Virus record (IMG/VR): IMGVR_UViG_3300009158_000171
Coordinates: 1 to 26,988 of that record
Length of the DNA stretch: 26,988 nucleotides
From: a virus
Direction: 5' to 3' (one strand)
The position numbers were made by a program, and so were the translations under genes. The notes under the pieces were generated by a model that worked only from the letters and a program-made list of their open reading frames with translations, searched no databases and was not told where the DNA came from. Positions 1 through 7,332 of this stretch are shown here, piece after piece. How positions within the stretch are numbered: position 1 is the first letter of the stretch; every line of letters starts with the position of its first letter.

Positions 1-384
1 CCCCATTCCTCCTGAAGAGCCTGATGTGCCTCTAGATCCTGATGAACCAGCAGTTCCGTTACCAGAAGATCCCGAAGAACCAGCTGATCCAGATAATCCT
101 GATGACCCCATTCCTCCTGAAGATCCACTTGTTCCACCTGAACCAGAAGATCCTAATATACCATCAGCACCCGAAGATCCTGATGTCGCATATCCGGAAC
201 TTCCTAAAATAACATTTCCTGTAAAGGTAATAGTATCACTAGATACCGTCATTGGTATCGGATTTCCAAATCCGTCTGTCACAACAAATCCACTGGAACC
301 GCTAGTTCCTAATAATCCATCCGGCCCTATATTTAGTAGACCGCCATAGGTTTCGTCAATGAATGTATTAAATAAATTACTCAT
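1..384 (-). CDS. Collagen-like tail fibre, N-terminal part (runs off the left edge)
   Basis: An open frame starts at the ATG 384-382 and stays open for 128 codons to base 1. The first 60 or so residues form a non-repetitive head (MSNLFNTFIDETYGGLLNI...), presumably the part that attaches to the tail. From about residue 64 the chain becomes Gly-X-Y triplets rich in Ser, Thr and Ala (GSSG, GTSG, GMG), the pattern of collagen-like phage fibres that form trimeric rods. The start lies 3 bases after the stop of the upstream structural gene, so the two are probably co-transcribed. It is probably the front of the fibre gene whose remainder enters from the other edge (24663-26988); both are on the minus strand and use the same triplets. 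The proline-rich plus-strand frame over this stretch is only its antisense shadow. Confidence 0.75.
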   Translation of the reverse strand, partial: MSNLFNTFIDETYGGLLNIGPDGLLGTSGSSGFVVTDGFGNPIPMTVSSDTITFTGNVILGSSGYATSGSSGADGILGSSGSGGTSGSSGGMGSSGLSGSAGSSGSSGNGTAGSSGSRGTSGSSGGMG

Positions 385-387
385 ATG

Positions 388-1035
388 TTATGCTTTATCC
401 CATTTTATATTAGCAACATTCCAACGAATATGGGTAGTGTTCCAAACTCTTTTCTTAGAACCTGCATAATAGATAACAGTTTTTAAAGGTTCGTTGTCTG
501 AAAGATAAGCTACCGAATTCTTTAACGAATCAGTAATTGCTTGATATGCAGATGCTTCTGAAACCTCATTATTCGATATATAACTTATCGAGTTCTTTAA
601 TGAATCACTAGCTGCTTGGTAGAGTATAGTAGATAAGGTATCGTTAGAACTTGTAAAATTCTTAGCTTTAGCAAAATTCTCTTGATTGTAATTATTTGCG
701 TCGAAAAGAGTAGCTTGACCCCTATCTATTAGGTCACCGGTAGATGGATCTAATGTTGCTGTATCAGTATTCCAAATTTTATAATCAAAATTACCTGCAG
801 GTTCTAAAGTAACTATAGCATTTAATTGATCTTCCGAAAGTAAATTTAATGTAATCTCAAATTCTATAAATCTTTTGTTTCTAGTTATAATTGTAGGTAC
901 TACAAAAGTCCATATTTTAGTAAACCCGCTTAGAAATCCTATCAAATAATAATCTCCAAAGGTTTGATTAACATTTGTTATGGTGTTAGAATAGACTATA
1001 AATTTATTGGTTGCTGATTGATTTAACTGTATCAT
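388..1035 (-). CDS. Putative phage structural (tail/fibre-associated) protein with internal repeats
   Basis: This encodes 215 residues starting at the ATG 1035-1033. The N-terminal half looks like a compact beta domain (IGFLSGFTKIWTFVVP; LEPAGNFDYKIWNTDT), resembling small structural proteins common in Bacteroidota phages. Residues about 135-195 contain a 25-residue repeat: YQAASDSLKNSISYISNNEV is followed by YQAITDSLKNSVAYLSDNEP, then a third partial copy (VIYYAG). The C-terminus is Trp/Lys rich (VWNTTHIRWNVANIKWDKA). It sits between the tail tube region and the fibre start, so a role in linking the fibre to the virion is an inference from position. No enzymatic motif is visible. Its promoter presumably lies in the 115-bp gap it shares with the divergent lipoprotein gene. 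Confidence 0.6.
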   Translation of the reverse strand: MIQLNQSATNKFIVYSNTITNVNQTFGDYYLIGFLSGFTKIWTFVVPTIITRNKRFIEFEITLNLLSEDQLNAIVTLEPAGNFDYKIWNTDTATLDPSTGDLIDRGQATLFDANNYNQENFAKAKNFTSSNDTLSTILYQAASDSLKNSISYISNNEVSEASAYQAITDSLKNSVAYLSDNEPLKTVIYYAGSKKRVWNTTHIRWNVANIKWDKA

Positions 1036-1116
1036 TCTAATGTATAAGTTTAAATATGAAAGATCCGAAAATTGACATTAATATACTCTGCATTTTTTAT
1101 TATCAGAAGTAATAAT

Positions 1117-1124
1117 TACATTTG
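1117..1124 (+). promoter_or_regulatory. Putative Bacteroidota-type -7 box for the lipoprotein gene
   Basis: TACATTTG matches the Bacteroidota -7 consensus TAnnTTTG and lies 26 bases before the plus-strand ATG at 1151, a plausible leader length. A clear TTTG element about 19-21 bp further upstream is not visible. A TTGACA at 1072-1077 is too far away to pair with it, so the call is tentative. Confidence 0.35.
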
Positions 1125-1150
1125 AGGTATATATTAAACCAAATTATATC

Positions 1151-1444
1151 ATGAAATTAATCACATTAACGATAATATTTACACTTCTATTATCCTGTTC
1201 AAAGAAAACTGACTGTTACGAATTTGACTGGGTAATCGAAACAACTACTAAGTCATATCATCAAGATCCTTATAAACAACCTCCAGTGATGATAACAACC
1301 TATACAAAATCTAAAACGGAAACCTTTGTTCAAAGATGTGGTTTGACCCCAAAAGAATCCAAAGATTTTTCCTCCAGCCTTACTTATATAGTGATAGATG
1401 CTAATACCACTAATGTATCATCTTGCACTTATAAGATAAAATAA
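1151..1444 (+). CDS. Small secreted lipoprotein, only plus-strand gene
   Basis: The product has 97 residues. The N-terminus is a short lipoprotein signal peptide: MK, a hydrophobic stretch, then a lipobox LLSC with the lipidated cysteine at residue 16. The mature part of about 80 residues is polar, Thr/Lys rich, with three further cysteines (C22, C62, C92), suggesting one or more disulfides in the periplasm. No known family was recognised. It is the only gene on the plus strand, lies in the gap between the tail tube gene and the next structural gene, and has its own candidate promoter, as expected of a moron expressed independently of the lytic programme. Phage lipoproteins of this size are known to block superinfection by shielding receptors (for example T5 Llp), but that role here is inference only. 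Confidence 0.7.
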   Translation: MKLITLTIIFTLLLSCSKKTDCYEFDWVIETTTKSYHQDPYKQPPVMITTYTKSKTETFVQRCGLTPKESKDFSSSLTYIVIDANTTNVSSCTYKIK

Positions 1445-1453
1445 CGCACACAC

Positions 1454-1477
1454 AAAAAAGGACAGCCTGAGCTATCC
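1454..1477 (-). terminator. Rho-independent terminator after the tail tube gene
   Basis: On the minus strand GGATAGC-TCAG-GCTGTCC folds into a 7-bp stem with one G-U pair and a 4-base loop, followed directly by six T (plus-strand A run 1454-1459). It lies 39 bp after the stop of the gene at 1516-2040. The plus-strand orientation lacks a T run, so it would serve the convergent lipoprotein gene poorly. Confidence 0.7.
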
Positions 1478-1515
1478 CTAAAATACCTAGATTAGTATTT
1501 TTTACTTCTTAGCGA

Positions 1516-2040
1516 TTACGCATTGGTTATGGTGAACCCATGTAAGGCTGCAAGGCCTTCTACTTCGAAAGCTAGATTAGGTTCGTTTGCTGTTATTGTA
1601 AGGCTATATTGGTTCGCATCCCCTGGCGCAGTTCCCGTAACTGCAGTTCCTGCAGTAACTGTACCACCTCGAGTTAATCCCATTAGCCAGAATGAACCGT
1701 TATTATCTTCAAATAAGACCTTGATATCTCTATTACGAGCTAATAGTAAAAGCTCGTTTCTCTTATCTGAACTCAGTTTCTGAAGATTCATAGTCAATGC
1801 TTGAGCAGCAAAGAAAGTTCCATTAGTTTCTGAAACATTAAATGTTTCTGTATATGATGCGGTATCTTTTGGTAATTCGTATTCGAAGAATGTACCAGTT
1901 CCCGTAGCACCAGTAATTAAATTATCGGTTGCATAGGTTACTGTAGTGAATACGGCATTAACAGATACGTAAGCTGCTTTTATTCCGCCTAGACTATCAA
2001 TACAATCTAATGCTAAGCCGGATGTTATTAAACAAGACAT
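1516..2040 (-). CDS. Putative major tail tube protein
   Basis: The product has 174 residues and starts at the ATG 2040-2038. The protein is beta-rich with Thr, Gly and Ala stretches and includes FFEYELPKDTASYTETFNVS, a Lys/Arg-rich helix around residues 90-105 (KLSSDKRNELLLLARNRDI) and a closing strand segment YSLTITANEPNLAFEVEG. This layout (beta sandwich, one amphipathic helix, a strand with a conserved E-P) is what I associate with siphovirus tail tube subunits of Bacteroidota phages. It follows the major capsid gene, separated by a terminator hairpin that would set its expression relative to capsid, and ends before a second terminator. The assignment rests on composition, length and position, not on a diagnostic motif. 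Confidence 0.55.
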   Translation of the reverse strand: MSCLITSGLALDCIDSLGGIKAAYVSVNAVFTTVTYATDNLITGATGTGTFFEYELPKDTASYTETFNVSETNGTFFAAQALTMNLQKLSSDKRNELLLLARNRDIKVLFEDNNGSFWLMGLTRGGTVTAGTAVTGTAPGDANQYSLTITANEPNLAFEVEGLAALHGFTITNA

Positions 2041-2068
2041 AGTGTGTGTTTTTTATTATATTATTTTT

Positions 2069-2097
2069 AAAAGGGGAGCAAGTTTTCCTCGCTCCCC
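2069..2097 (-). terminator. Terminator or attenuator hairpin between capsid and tail tube genes
   Basis: On the minus strand GGGGAGCGAG and CTTGCTCCCC pair in a 10-bp stem (one G-U) around a GAAAA loop, followed by four T. It begins 10 bp after the capsid stop. It is GC-rich in an AT-rich background. It probably stops most capsid transcripts and protects their 3' ends while letting some pass into the tail tube gene. Confidence 0.7.
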
Positions 2098-2106
2098 GTG
2101 GTTTAT

Positions 2107-2994
2107 TTATGCTAAGTCGTTAGTAGCAAATTCCTCTACAACTACCCCTACACCCATTGTGAATTTAGAGAGTAATCTCATTTCTTGATTGTCACGTGAC
2201 CACCAAGCATCAATTCTTTCAGTATCGTTAGCAAGACCGCAAATCATGATGATATGTTTAGCTGGTCCGCAAATTACTCTTTTAGAAGTACCGAATCCAC
2301 CAACTGGAATAGCAACTACGTTAGTTCCAGGGATGATAACTTTTTGACCAAGACCTGTGCCAGTGGTTTCACCAGTTGAATAGTGGAACAAGTTTTTAGC
2401 AACGATATTAGTTTGAAGGTATCTAAAGTTAGCATAAGACATGAACATTGTTAAATCTTCTCTGTTTGCTACATCTAAAGGAAGTGTATCTATTAAAGCA
2501 ATAGCATTATCATATGCAGTGGTACTAGACCATGCTGCAGTTGCACCTAAAGCTGCTCCGTTAGCGCTAGTAACCTGAGTGATTATTTGACCACCAATTA
2601 CGCTTTCAGCATATTTCTTAGTTTGAAGAACCATTTGATCTGAGATAACTTGTTCGAATGGTAAAGTTTCCCCAAATGCTGATGGATTCAATTGGCTAGA
2701 CATCCAATACGCTCTTAGGTCTTCTAAACAAAGACTCATTTTCCACGATTTTGCAACGTTAGTAATTGTAATTTGATCAAAAACAACGTTTCCGTCATTA
2801 TCGCTCCAACCACAACTTGCTCCTGTAAAACCTTGAGTCAAATCTAAAAGATTGATTGCTACTGTTGCTTCTGGATATCCAGGGCGAACATCGATGTAAG
2901 AAGCTAAATCCGCTCCTAATACTGCTTTGGAAATTAAAATTCCGGAATCTTCTAATGTAAAAGTAGATAGATTGCCTAATGAAAATTCTGACAT
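2107..2994 (-). CDS. Major capsid protein (HK97-fold type)
   Basis: The product has 295 residues. It follows a maturation protease (3709-5028) and a scaffold-like gene (3012-3644), the standard protease-scaffold-capsid order. Features fitting a Bacteroidota phage capsid subunit are a helical stretch with ALIDTLPLDVANREDLTMFM and YANFRYLQTN (helix and P-domain region around residues 170-200), then a beta-rich end with GTNVVAIPVGGFG, an ICGPAKHIIMICGL strand and a C-terminal WWSRDNQEMRLLSKFTMGVG segment. It has no separate N-terminal delta domain, in keeping with scaffolding by the upstream protein. It ends just before a strong hairpin terminator, which fits the most abundant virion protein. 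The start at 2994-2992 follows an A-rich, SD-less leader. Confidence 0.75.
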   Translation of the reverse strand: MSEFSLGNLSTFTLEDSGILISKAVLGADLASYIDVRPGYPEATVAINLLDLTQGFTGASCGWSDNDGNVVFDQITITNVAKSWKMSLCLEDLRAYWMSSQLNPSAFGETLPFEQVISDQMVLQTKKYAESVIGGQIITQVTSANGAALGATAAWSSTTAYDNAIALIDTLPLDVANREDLTMFMSYANFRYLQTNIVAKNLFHYSTGETTGTGLGQKVIIPGTNVVAIPVGGFGTSKRVICGPAKHIIMICGLANDTERIDAWWSRDNQEMRLLSKFTMGVGVVVEEFATNDLA

Positions 2995-3011
2995 TTTATT
3001 TATTTGTTATA

Positions 3012-3644
3012 TTATTTTTGTGCTCTGAAAAAGTTTTGTTGACGCATTTTTTGTAGAGCTTCAACTTTAGCGTCTAATGAATTTGTTGATAATACTGATT
3101 CATCTACAGTAATAGTAGGAATTTTATTTCCTCCTGGTAATTTAGAAAACTTTGCATACTTTTCTTTCATTTCTGTCATTTCAGTTTGCATAGTTCCCAT
3201 TTTTGTGCATAAATCTTCTACTGCGAAAACTACTTGTGAGAGAGCTTCTAAGATAGCAGTATTATCTGTTTGTGCAGGTGCATCCACCTCTGGTGCTGCT
3301 GGATCAATTGGATCTTCTGGGGTTTCTGGAGTTTCTATTGCTGCCATTTCTACTTCAACCTCTTCAGCTGCTTCAACAGCAACTTCAGTTTCAACCTCCT
3401 CTGATTTAGCTTCAACAGAAACGATCTTGCCCTCAGCATCTACTTCAATTACTAGTCCTGATGCAGTTTCGTATGTTCCAGGGGTAGCAGGGGTTTGTGT
3501 GCCGTCATCCGCTTTCGTAAAAACTGGATACCCAACTTCAAATTTCTCTGCTGATATTGCCGAACCATCTGTTAACTGTTCATCCGCTAGCTTAACCTCC
3601 ATTCCTAAAAGGATACGGATTTGGTTTAGTTTTTCTTTGAACAT
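3012..3644 (-). CDS. Capsid assembly/scaffolding protein
   Basis: The product has 210 residues. Residues about 19-80 form a small beta domain (LTDGSAISAEKFEVGYPVF, GTYETASGLVIEVDAEGKI) found ahead of capsid genes in Bacteroidota phages. Residues about 80-130 are a very acidic low-complexity linker of Glu, Val, Ala and Pro. Residues about 130-210 are helical and coiled-coil-like (ILEALSQVVFAVEDLCTKM..., MQTEMTEMKEKYAKF), ending in a basic tail (MRQQNFFRAQK), as in scaffolds whose C-terminus binds the capsid subunit. It sits 17 bp upstream of the capsid gene and downstream of the protease. A decoration-protein role for the beta domain is an alternative. Confidence 0.65.
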   Translation of the reverse strand: MFKEKLNQIRILLGMEVKLADEQLTDGSAISAEKFEVGYPVFTKADDGTQTPATPGTYETASGLVIEVDAEGKIVSVEAKSEEVETEVAVEAAEEVEVEMAAIETPETPEDPIDPAAPEVDAPAQTDNTAILEALSQVVFAVEDLCTKMGTMQTEMTEMKEKYAKFSKLPGGNKIPTITVDESVLSTNSLDAKVEALQKMRQQNFFRAQK

Positions 3645-3708
3645 ATTCTATCGATTATATGTGGTAAATATGAAAGGTTTTATATCTGACATTTCCTAAC
3701 TTAAATTT

Positions 3709-5028
3709 TTACTTGAATCTACCAACAAGGGTTCTTAAATCCTCGAACATCTTTTTATCTTTCATGTATGAGTTTGCTTCCTCTTGGGTTACGAAATTTC
3801 CTTGAAGAGAAAACCCTCTAAGCTTACCGGATTTAACTAAATCCCAGGTTGATTCGTTAGTTACCCTCATCTTAACTGCCCAGGATCCTACTGGAGCATC
3901 GAGCTTATAAATGCTGTTTGCTTTATCTGTCTTAGAATCTTCCACGATCCAGCTTTCATAGATATAAGATCCTGCATCTAATCCATCATTATGCATAACA
4001 TTATTGTCGGCAAGTCTATTTTCTCTCATGAACTTCTCTGCACAGCGCTGAATAACATCTTTGGAGAATCGAACATAGTAGATTTCTTTAGTGTCATCAT
4101 CAATCCTTGGGATTTCCATATCAGGAATTGCTACTAATCCAACTATCTCGTGTTTGCTTTCGTCAGCAAATGCAAATTTATTAAAAGCATATCCATTATG
4201 AGGCATGTCTTCGGGTTTTACACCAGGGGTATTTGGAGCTGGACCTTTATCCTGAAATGTCCCTGTAGGTGTTATGTAATATTTTTGCCATCTGTGTTTG
4301 CAGTTTGGGCCTCCTTTATATTTCCATATTGAATAATTGTCTGCTCCACCTAATCCAAATCCAGGGTTCGGATTATTCGCTGATAGCTGTTGTATCTCGT
4401 CGAACGTATAAAATTTATTAAGGCTAACCATGTGCTGACAAAAATCTCTAGAATCTGTTGTGGTATCACCCTCGTATTTGTATGCACTATAACCAGCAAA
4501 TTCAAAATGATCGTTTTCATCAACCATATTAAATTCAAAACCAGATTCAAATTCGTCCTGCCCAATTCCAAGATTTTTAGCTCTCTCGAGAATTAAATCA
4601 TAATTGATACCATTAAACTTCATACCAACTGATCCTAATTTAGATATAACGTCTCCGTTATTATCTATATGTGTCTTGATACCCAGATTTTTTACCTTTT
4701 GTACCTTATTTTCATTAGAACCGGTTGCAAAGATTTTTGATTCTGGGATTCCTAGTTCTTTTGCACGATCAAGCATATCTTGTCCTATACTATCCCTTGC
4801 TGAAATGATGTATAACGTATCGCCAGCAGCTTTATACTTCTCTGCTAATAGTAAACCATCCTTCGTTGATAAGGTACCGTCAAAATCAAAAGAGATCTTT
4901 GAGAATTCTTGTTTCTTGAAGAATACCCAATCATGTTCGATTGCAGGTTCGTCAACTAAAGCAATTGCATCAATGCCACTACCAACCATATCATCAATGA
5001 TTGCTAAGTCTATTATTTTCTTTTCCAT
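3709..5028 (-). CDS. XkdF-type prohead protease with a nested HAD-like domain
   Basis: The product has 439 residues. Residues 1-40 carry the opening of XkdF-type head proteins (GIDAIALVDEPAIEHDW). A HAD-like domain follows at about 42-140: DFDGTL at 48-53 with both aspartates, ISAR at 75-78, a lysine near 108 and HIDNNGD at 120-126. Residues about 190-265 hold FCQHMV and YSIWKYKGGPNCKHRW, a segment seen in Mu gpF/capsid morphogenesis-type proteins. From about 280 the XkdF protease body resumes (VGLVAIPDMEIPRID, YYVRFSKDVIQRCAEKFM, MHNDG, GSWAVKMRV, LRGFSLQG). It would cleave scaffold and capsid during head maturation. Its place upstream of scaffold and capsid supports this. The HAD insertion is intact in its main residues, so it could be an active phosphatase or nucleotidase, or be structural only. 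Confidence 0.75.
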   Translation of the reverse strand: MEKKIIDLAIIDDMVGSGIDAIALVDEPAIEHDWVFFKKQEFSKISFDFDGTLSTKDGLLLAEKYKAAGDTLYIISARDSIGQDMLDRAKELGIPESKIFATGSNENKVQKVKNLGIKTHIDNNGDVISKLGSVGMKFNGINYDLILERAKNLGIGQDEFESGFEFNMVDENDHFEFAGYSAYKYEGDTTTDSRDFCQHMVSLNKFYTFDEIQQLSANNPNPGFGLGGADNYSIWKYKGGPNCKHRWQKYYITPTGTFQDKGPAPNTPGVKPEDMPHNGYAFNKFAFADESKHEIVGLVAIPDMEIPRIDDDTKEIYYVRFSKDVIQRCAEKFMRENRLADNNVMHNDGLDAGSYIYESWIVEDSKTDKANSIYKLDAPVGSWAVKMRVTNESTWDLVKSGKLRGFSLQGNFVTQEEANSYMKDKKMFEDLRTLVGRFK

Positions 5029-5046
5029 GTTATTATATATATTTAT

Positions 5047-7326
5047 TTACAGTCTGGCAATATTTCTTATTGCAAATTCCTTTTGCTGCTCACTTGTCAT
5101 ATCACTAGCAACTACATATGTTTTAAATATAGGTGTTGAATTATTGGTAACCACTTCATTTATCATATTAGCATTACCAGCAGCATTCATTTTCTCTAGT
5201 AAAGGTAAGAACGATTTACTTGAGTATCTATTCATTACAAATTCTCCACCTTCAACTTCGCCATAAGCAGTTTTTATACCACCTTGTAAATGACTTGGTC
5301 CGTCTAGTAATCCCCCTTTTGCAAATTTACTAGGTCCTCCTCCCCCACCTTTAGTTGGAGGTGTTCCTGGTTCATAATTTGTAGAAAGTATCTTTGCAAG
5401 ATTAGCAATACCTGCCGTTGTTGCAAGAATCAAAGATGCAATACCGATTGGGTTAGGAGCTGGTCCATAAGCGACAGGAGACATAGCTAATGATGAAATA
5501 ATTGCTTTAGCGGAATCCATTACAGCAAGAGCTACTAACATTTTTTTATTACTTTCAAATCCCTTCTTCTTAATCTCCTCCATTGCATTATATTTCTCAA
5601 GCTCTATTTGATATACAGCTTCAGCATTACCAGCAGCAGCACTTATCTTAGCTGCATACTCAACATCTATAGCAGTTAATGCTTCTGAATCCCTTTGTTT
5701 TCTGATATCATTAATAGTGGATAGGATAAGTTCAACCTCATTTATACCATCGATTATTAATTTTGTTGATTCTTCTCTTTTTTCCTTCTCGTATTTGATT
5801 GTTGCGGCTGCATATTTCTTTCTTATTTCGGCTTTAGCCTCTTCAGAAATATTCACATCAGCTAATTCAGTTTCATATCTTTCTTTATCGATCTGATATT
5901 GGACTTTATAATATTGACTTGATTGATCAGTTCTATGGTCGTAATATTTTTCATATGCTGCTAATACCTCCGACTGAAGTTCTTTAATATCGTCTAATTC
6001 TTTTTTCCTTCTAGCTACTTCTTCGTCCTCTAATTTTTTACGTTCCTCCTGATTGAACGACATTTGGTCTAGATACCATTTATTCTGATCCTCAATAGCT
6101 TTCTTTTCAGCTTCTCTAGCTTTATCATTAAGTGCTTTAGCTTTTTCACTAGCTTCCTTTGCTTTCACCTCAGCTTTTTCACTAGCTTCCTTTGCTTTCA
6201 CCTCAGCTTCTTTTCTATATTTTTCGTCGACATAGATTAATTCCTCAGATTCTGCTTTTTTTGCAGCAGTTCGGATAGCGTTACTGTCATTATATAATCT
6301 TTTATCTAGATCGTCATAAAATTTAACTATTTCAGCACTTTTTGCTCTTGAAGCATCGGTTTCAATCAGTAGATCCTTGTCAAATTTCTTCAATTCCTTG
6401 AACTTCTCGTTCTGGTTTTTGGATCGAGCATCAATCTCATCCCTGTCCCTTTTACCTTGTTCAGAAAAATATTTAATACTAATTGCTTCCTGTTCGGCCT
6501 CTTTTTCAGTCTTTTCTCCTCTTAAAACTGCTATCTTATTTTCAAAATCAATTGTTATATCGTTATATTTTTTTTGAAGTAACAATCTGTCCTCGAACGT
6601 CTTATTCAAATCTTCAGACTTCTCTTTAGCCTCAAACAACTTAGATACTAATGCACCCAATCCTACAACAACAGCTCCGATACCGCTGGTTATTAAAGCA
6701 GTTTTAAATAATCTCATAGCTCCGGTGGATGCACCAATAGCTGCTGTATAAAGACTCTGGAAGAAAGTTGCAGTTTTAGTGGCTATGCTAGCAAGATCGA
6801 AAGATTTAGTAAAATCTTTAATACCCTGTATACCTTGTGAAAATGCTATAGCACCCTGTAACTTGACCATGGTGGCTTGAACATCCTTAGATTCTGCACC
6901 AAACATTGCCATCGCCCCTTGAGCAGTTGCAAATGCACCTGCAATCCCTTGACCAATGGTTGCTAATCTACCAAATGTATCAGGATTGTAAGCTTTTGTT
7001 TTATCATTAATCTCTCCTATAGTATCAGATATGTGGGCAAATCTTTGAGCAGCCGCATTTGCTTGGGTACTATTCTCCCCAAACTTCGTGGTCATTAAAC
7101 CAAGTTCATCTCTAGCTTCCCTTAATTGTTGCTTTAGACCTTTTACTTTAACACCAGTATTGTCGAAGGAAGCTCCAGCACCTTTACCGGTCTTTCCTGC
7201 TTCTGTATTAAAATTATCAACAGCTTTAGTAGAATCGTTAACAGCTGTTGTTAAACCTTTGACACTATTTGTTGCTTTATCTACACCGTCTACCTTTAGT
7301 GTAAAACCAATTACTTCGTCTGCCAT
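5047..7326 (-). CDS. Tail tape measure protein
   Basis: The product has 759 residues. The N-terminal region (1-130) is a Thr/Lys/Asn-rich helical segment (FTLKVDGVDKATNSVKGLTT) typical of tape measures. Hydrophobic, Gly/Ala-rich segments lie at about 125-235 (including TSGIGAVVVGLGALVSKLF) and about 600-650, and would sit in the tail lumen or insert in the host membrane. Between them is a long charged coiled coil rich in Lys and Glu, with a perfect 11-residue tandem repeat. The C-terminus (GLLDGPSHLQGGI, EVEGGEFVMNRYSS) is common in Bacteroidota phage tape measures. At roughly 1.5 angstrom per residue of helix the length implies a tail of about 110 nm. Unusually it lies downstream of two large tail proteins rather than directly after the chaperone. 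Confidence 0.85.
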   Translation of the reverse strand: MADEVIGFTLKVDGVDKATNSVKGLTTAVNDSTKAVDNFNTEAGKTGKGAGASFDNTGVKVKGLKQQLREARDELGLMTTKFGENSTQANAAAQRFAHISDTIGEINDKTKAYNPDTFGRLATIGQGIAGAFATAQGAMAMFGAESKDVQATMVKLQGAIAFSQGIQGIKDFTKSFDLASIATKTATFFQSLYTAAIGASTGAMRLFKTALITSGIGAVVVGLGALVSKLFEAKEKSEDLNKTFEDRLLLQKKYNDITIDFENKIAVLRGEKTEKEAEQEAISIKYFSEQGKRDRDEIDARSKNQNEKFKELKKFDKDLLIETDASRAKSAEIVKFYDDLDKRLYNDSNAIRTAAKKAESEELIYVDEKYRKEAEVKAKEASEKAEVKAKEASEKAKALNDKAREAEKKAIEDQNKWYLDQMSFNQEERKKLEDEEVARRKKELDDIKELQSEVLAAYEKYYDHRTDQSSQYYKVQYQIDKERYETELADVNISEEAKAEIRKKYAAATIKYEKEKREESTKLIIDGINEVELILSTINDIRKQRDSEALTAIDVEYAAKISAAAGNAEAVYQIELEKYNAMEEIKKKGFESNKKMLVALAVMDSAKAIISSLAMSPVAYGPAPNPIGIASLILATTAGIANLAKILSTNYEPGTPPTKGGGGGPSKFAKGGLLDGPSHLQGGIKTAYGEVEGGEFVMNRYSSKSFLPLLEKMNAAGNANMINEVVTNNSTPIFKTYVVASDMTSEQQKEFAIRNIARL
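6141..6206. repeat. Perfect 33-bp tandem duplication in the tape measure gene
   Basis: Two identical 33-bp units (6141-6173 and 6174-6206) encode the repeated peptide KAKEASEKAEV in the coiled coil. The lack of any substitution points to a recent in-frame duplication that lengthens the ruler by 11 residues. Confidence 0.9.
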
Positions 7327-7332
7327 TTTTTA

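Noticed and set aside
26-349. Proline-rich plus-strand frame
   Set aside because: It is the antisense of Gly-X-Y codons of the minus-strand fibre; the Pro/Asp periodicity is the complement of GGA/TCT-type codons.
1072-1100. Sigma-70-like TTGACA with a TTTTAT at 17 bp as promoter of the lipoprotein
   Set aside because: Matches an enterobacterial pattern, but the rest of the window points to a Bacteroidota host; the TAnnTTTG box nearer the start is preferred, though neither is proven.
4604-5266. Hydrophobic plus-strand frame of 220 codons
   Set aside because: It lies antisense to the well-supported protease and tape measure genes and crosses their boundary; hydrophobicity comes from the complement of charged codons.
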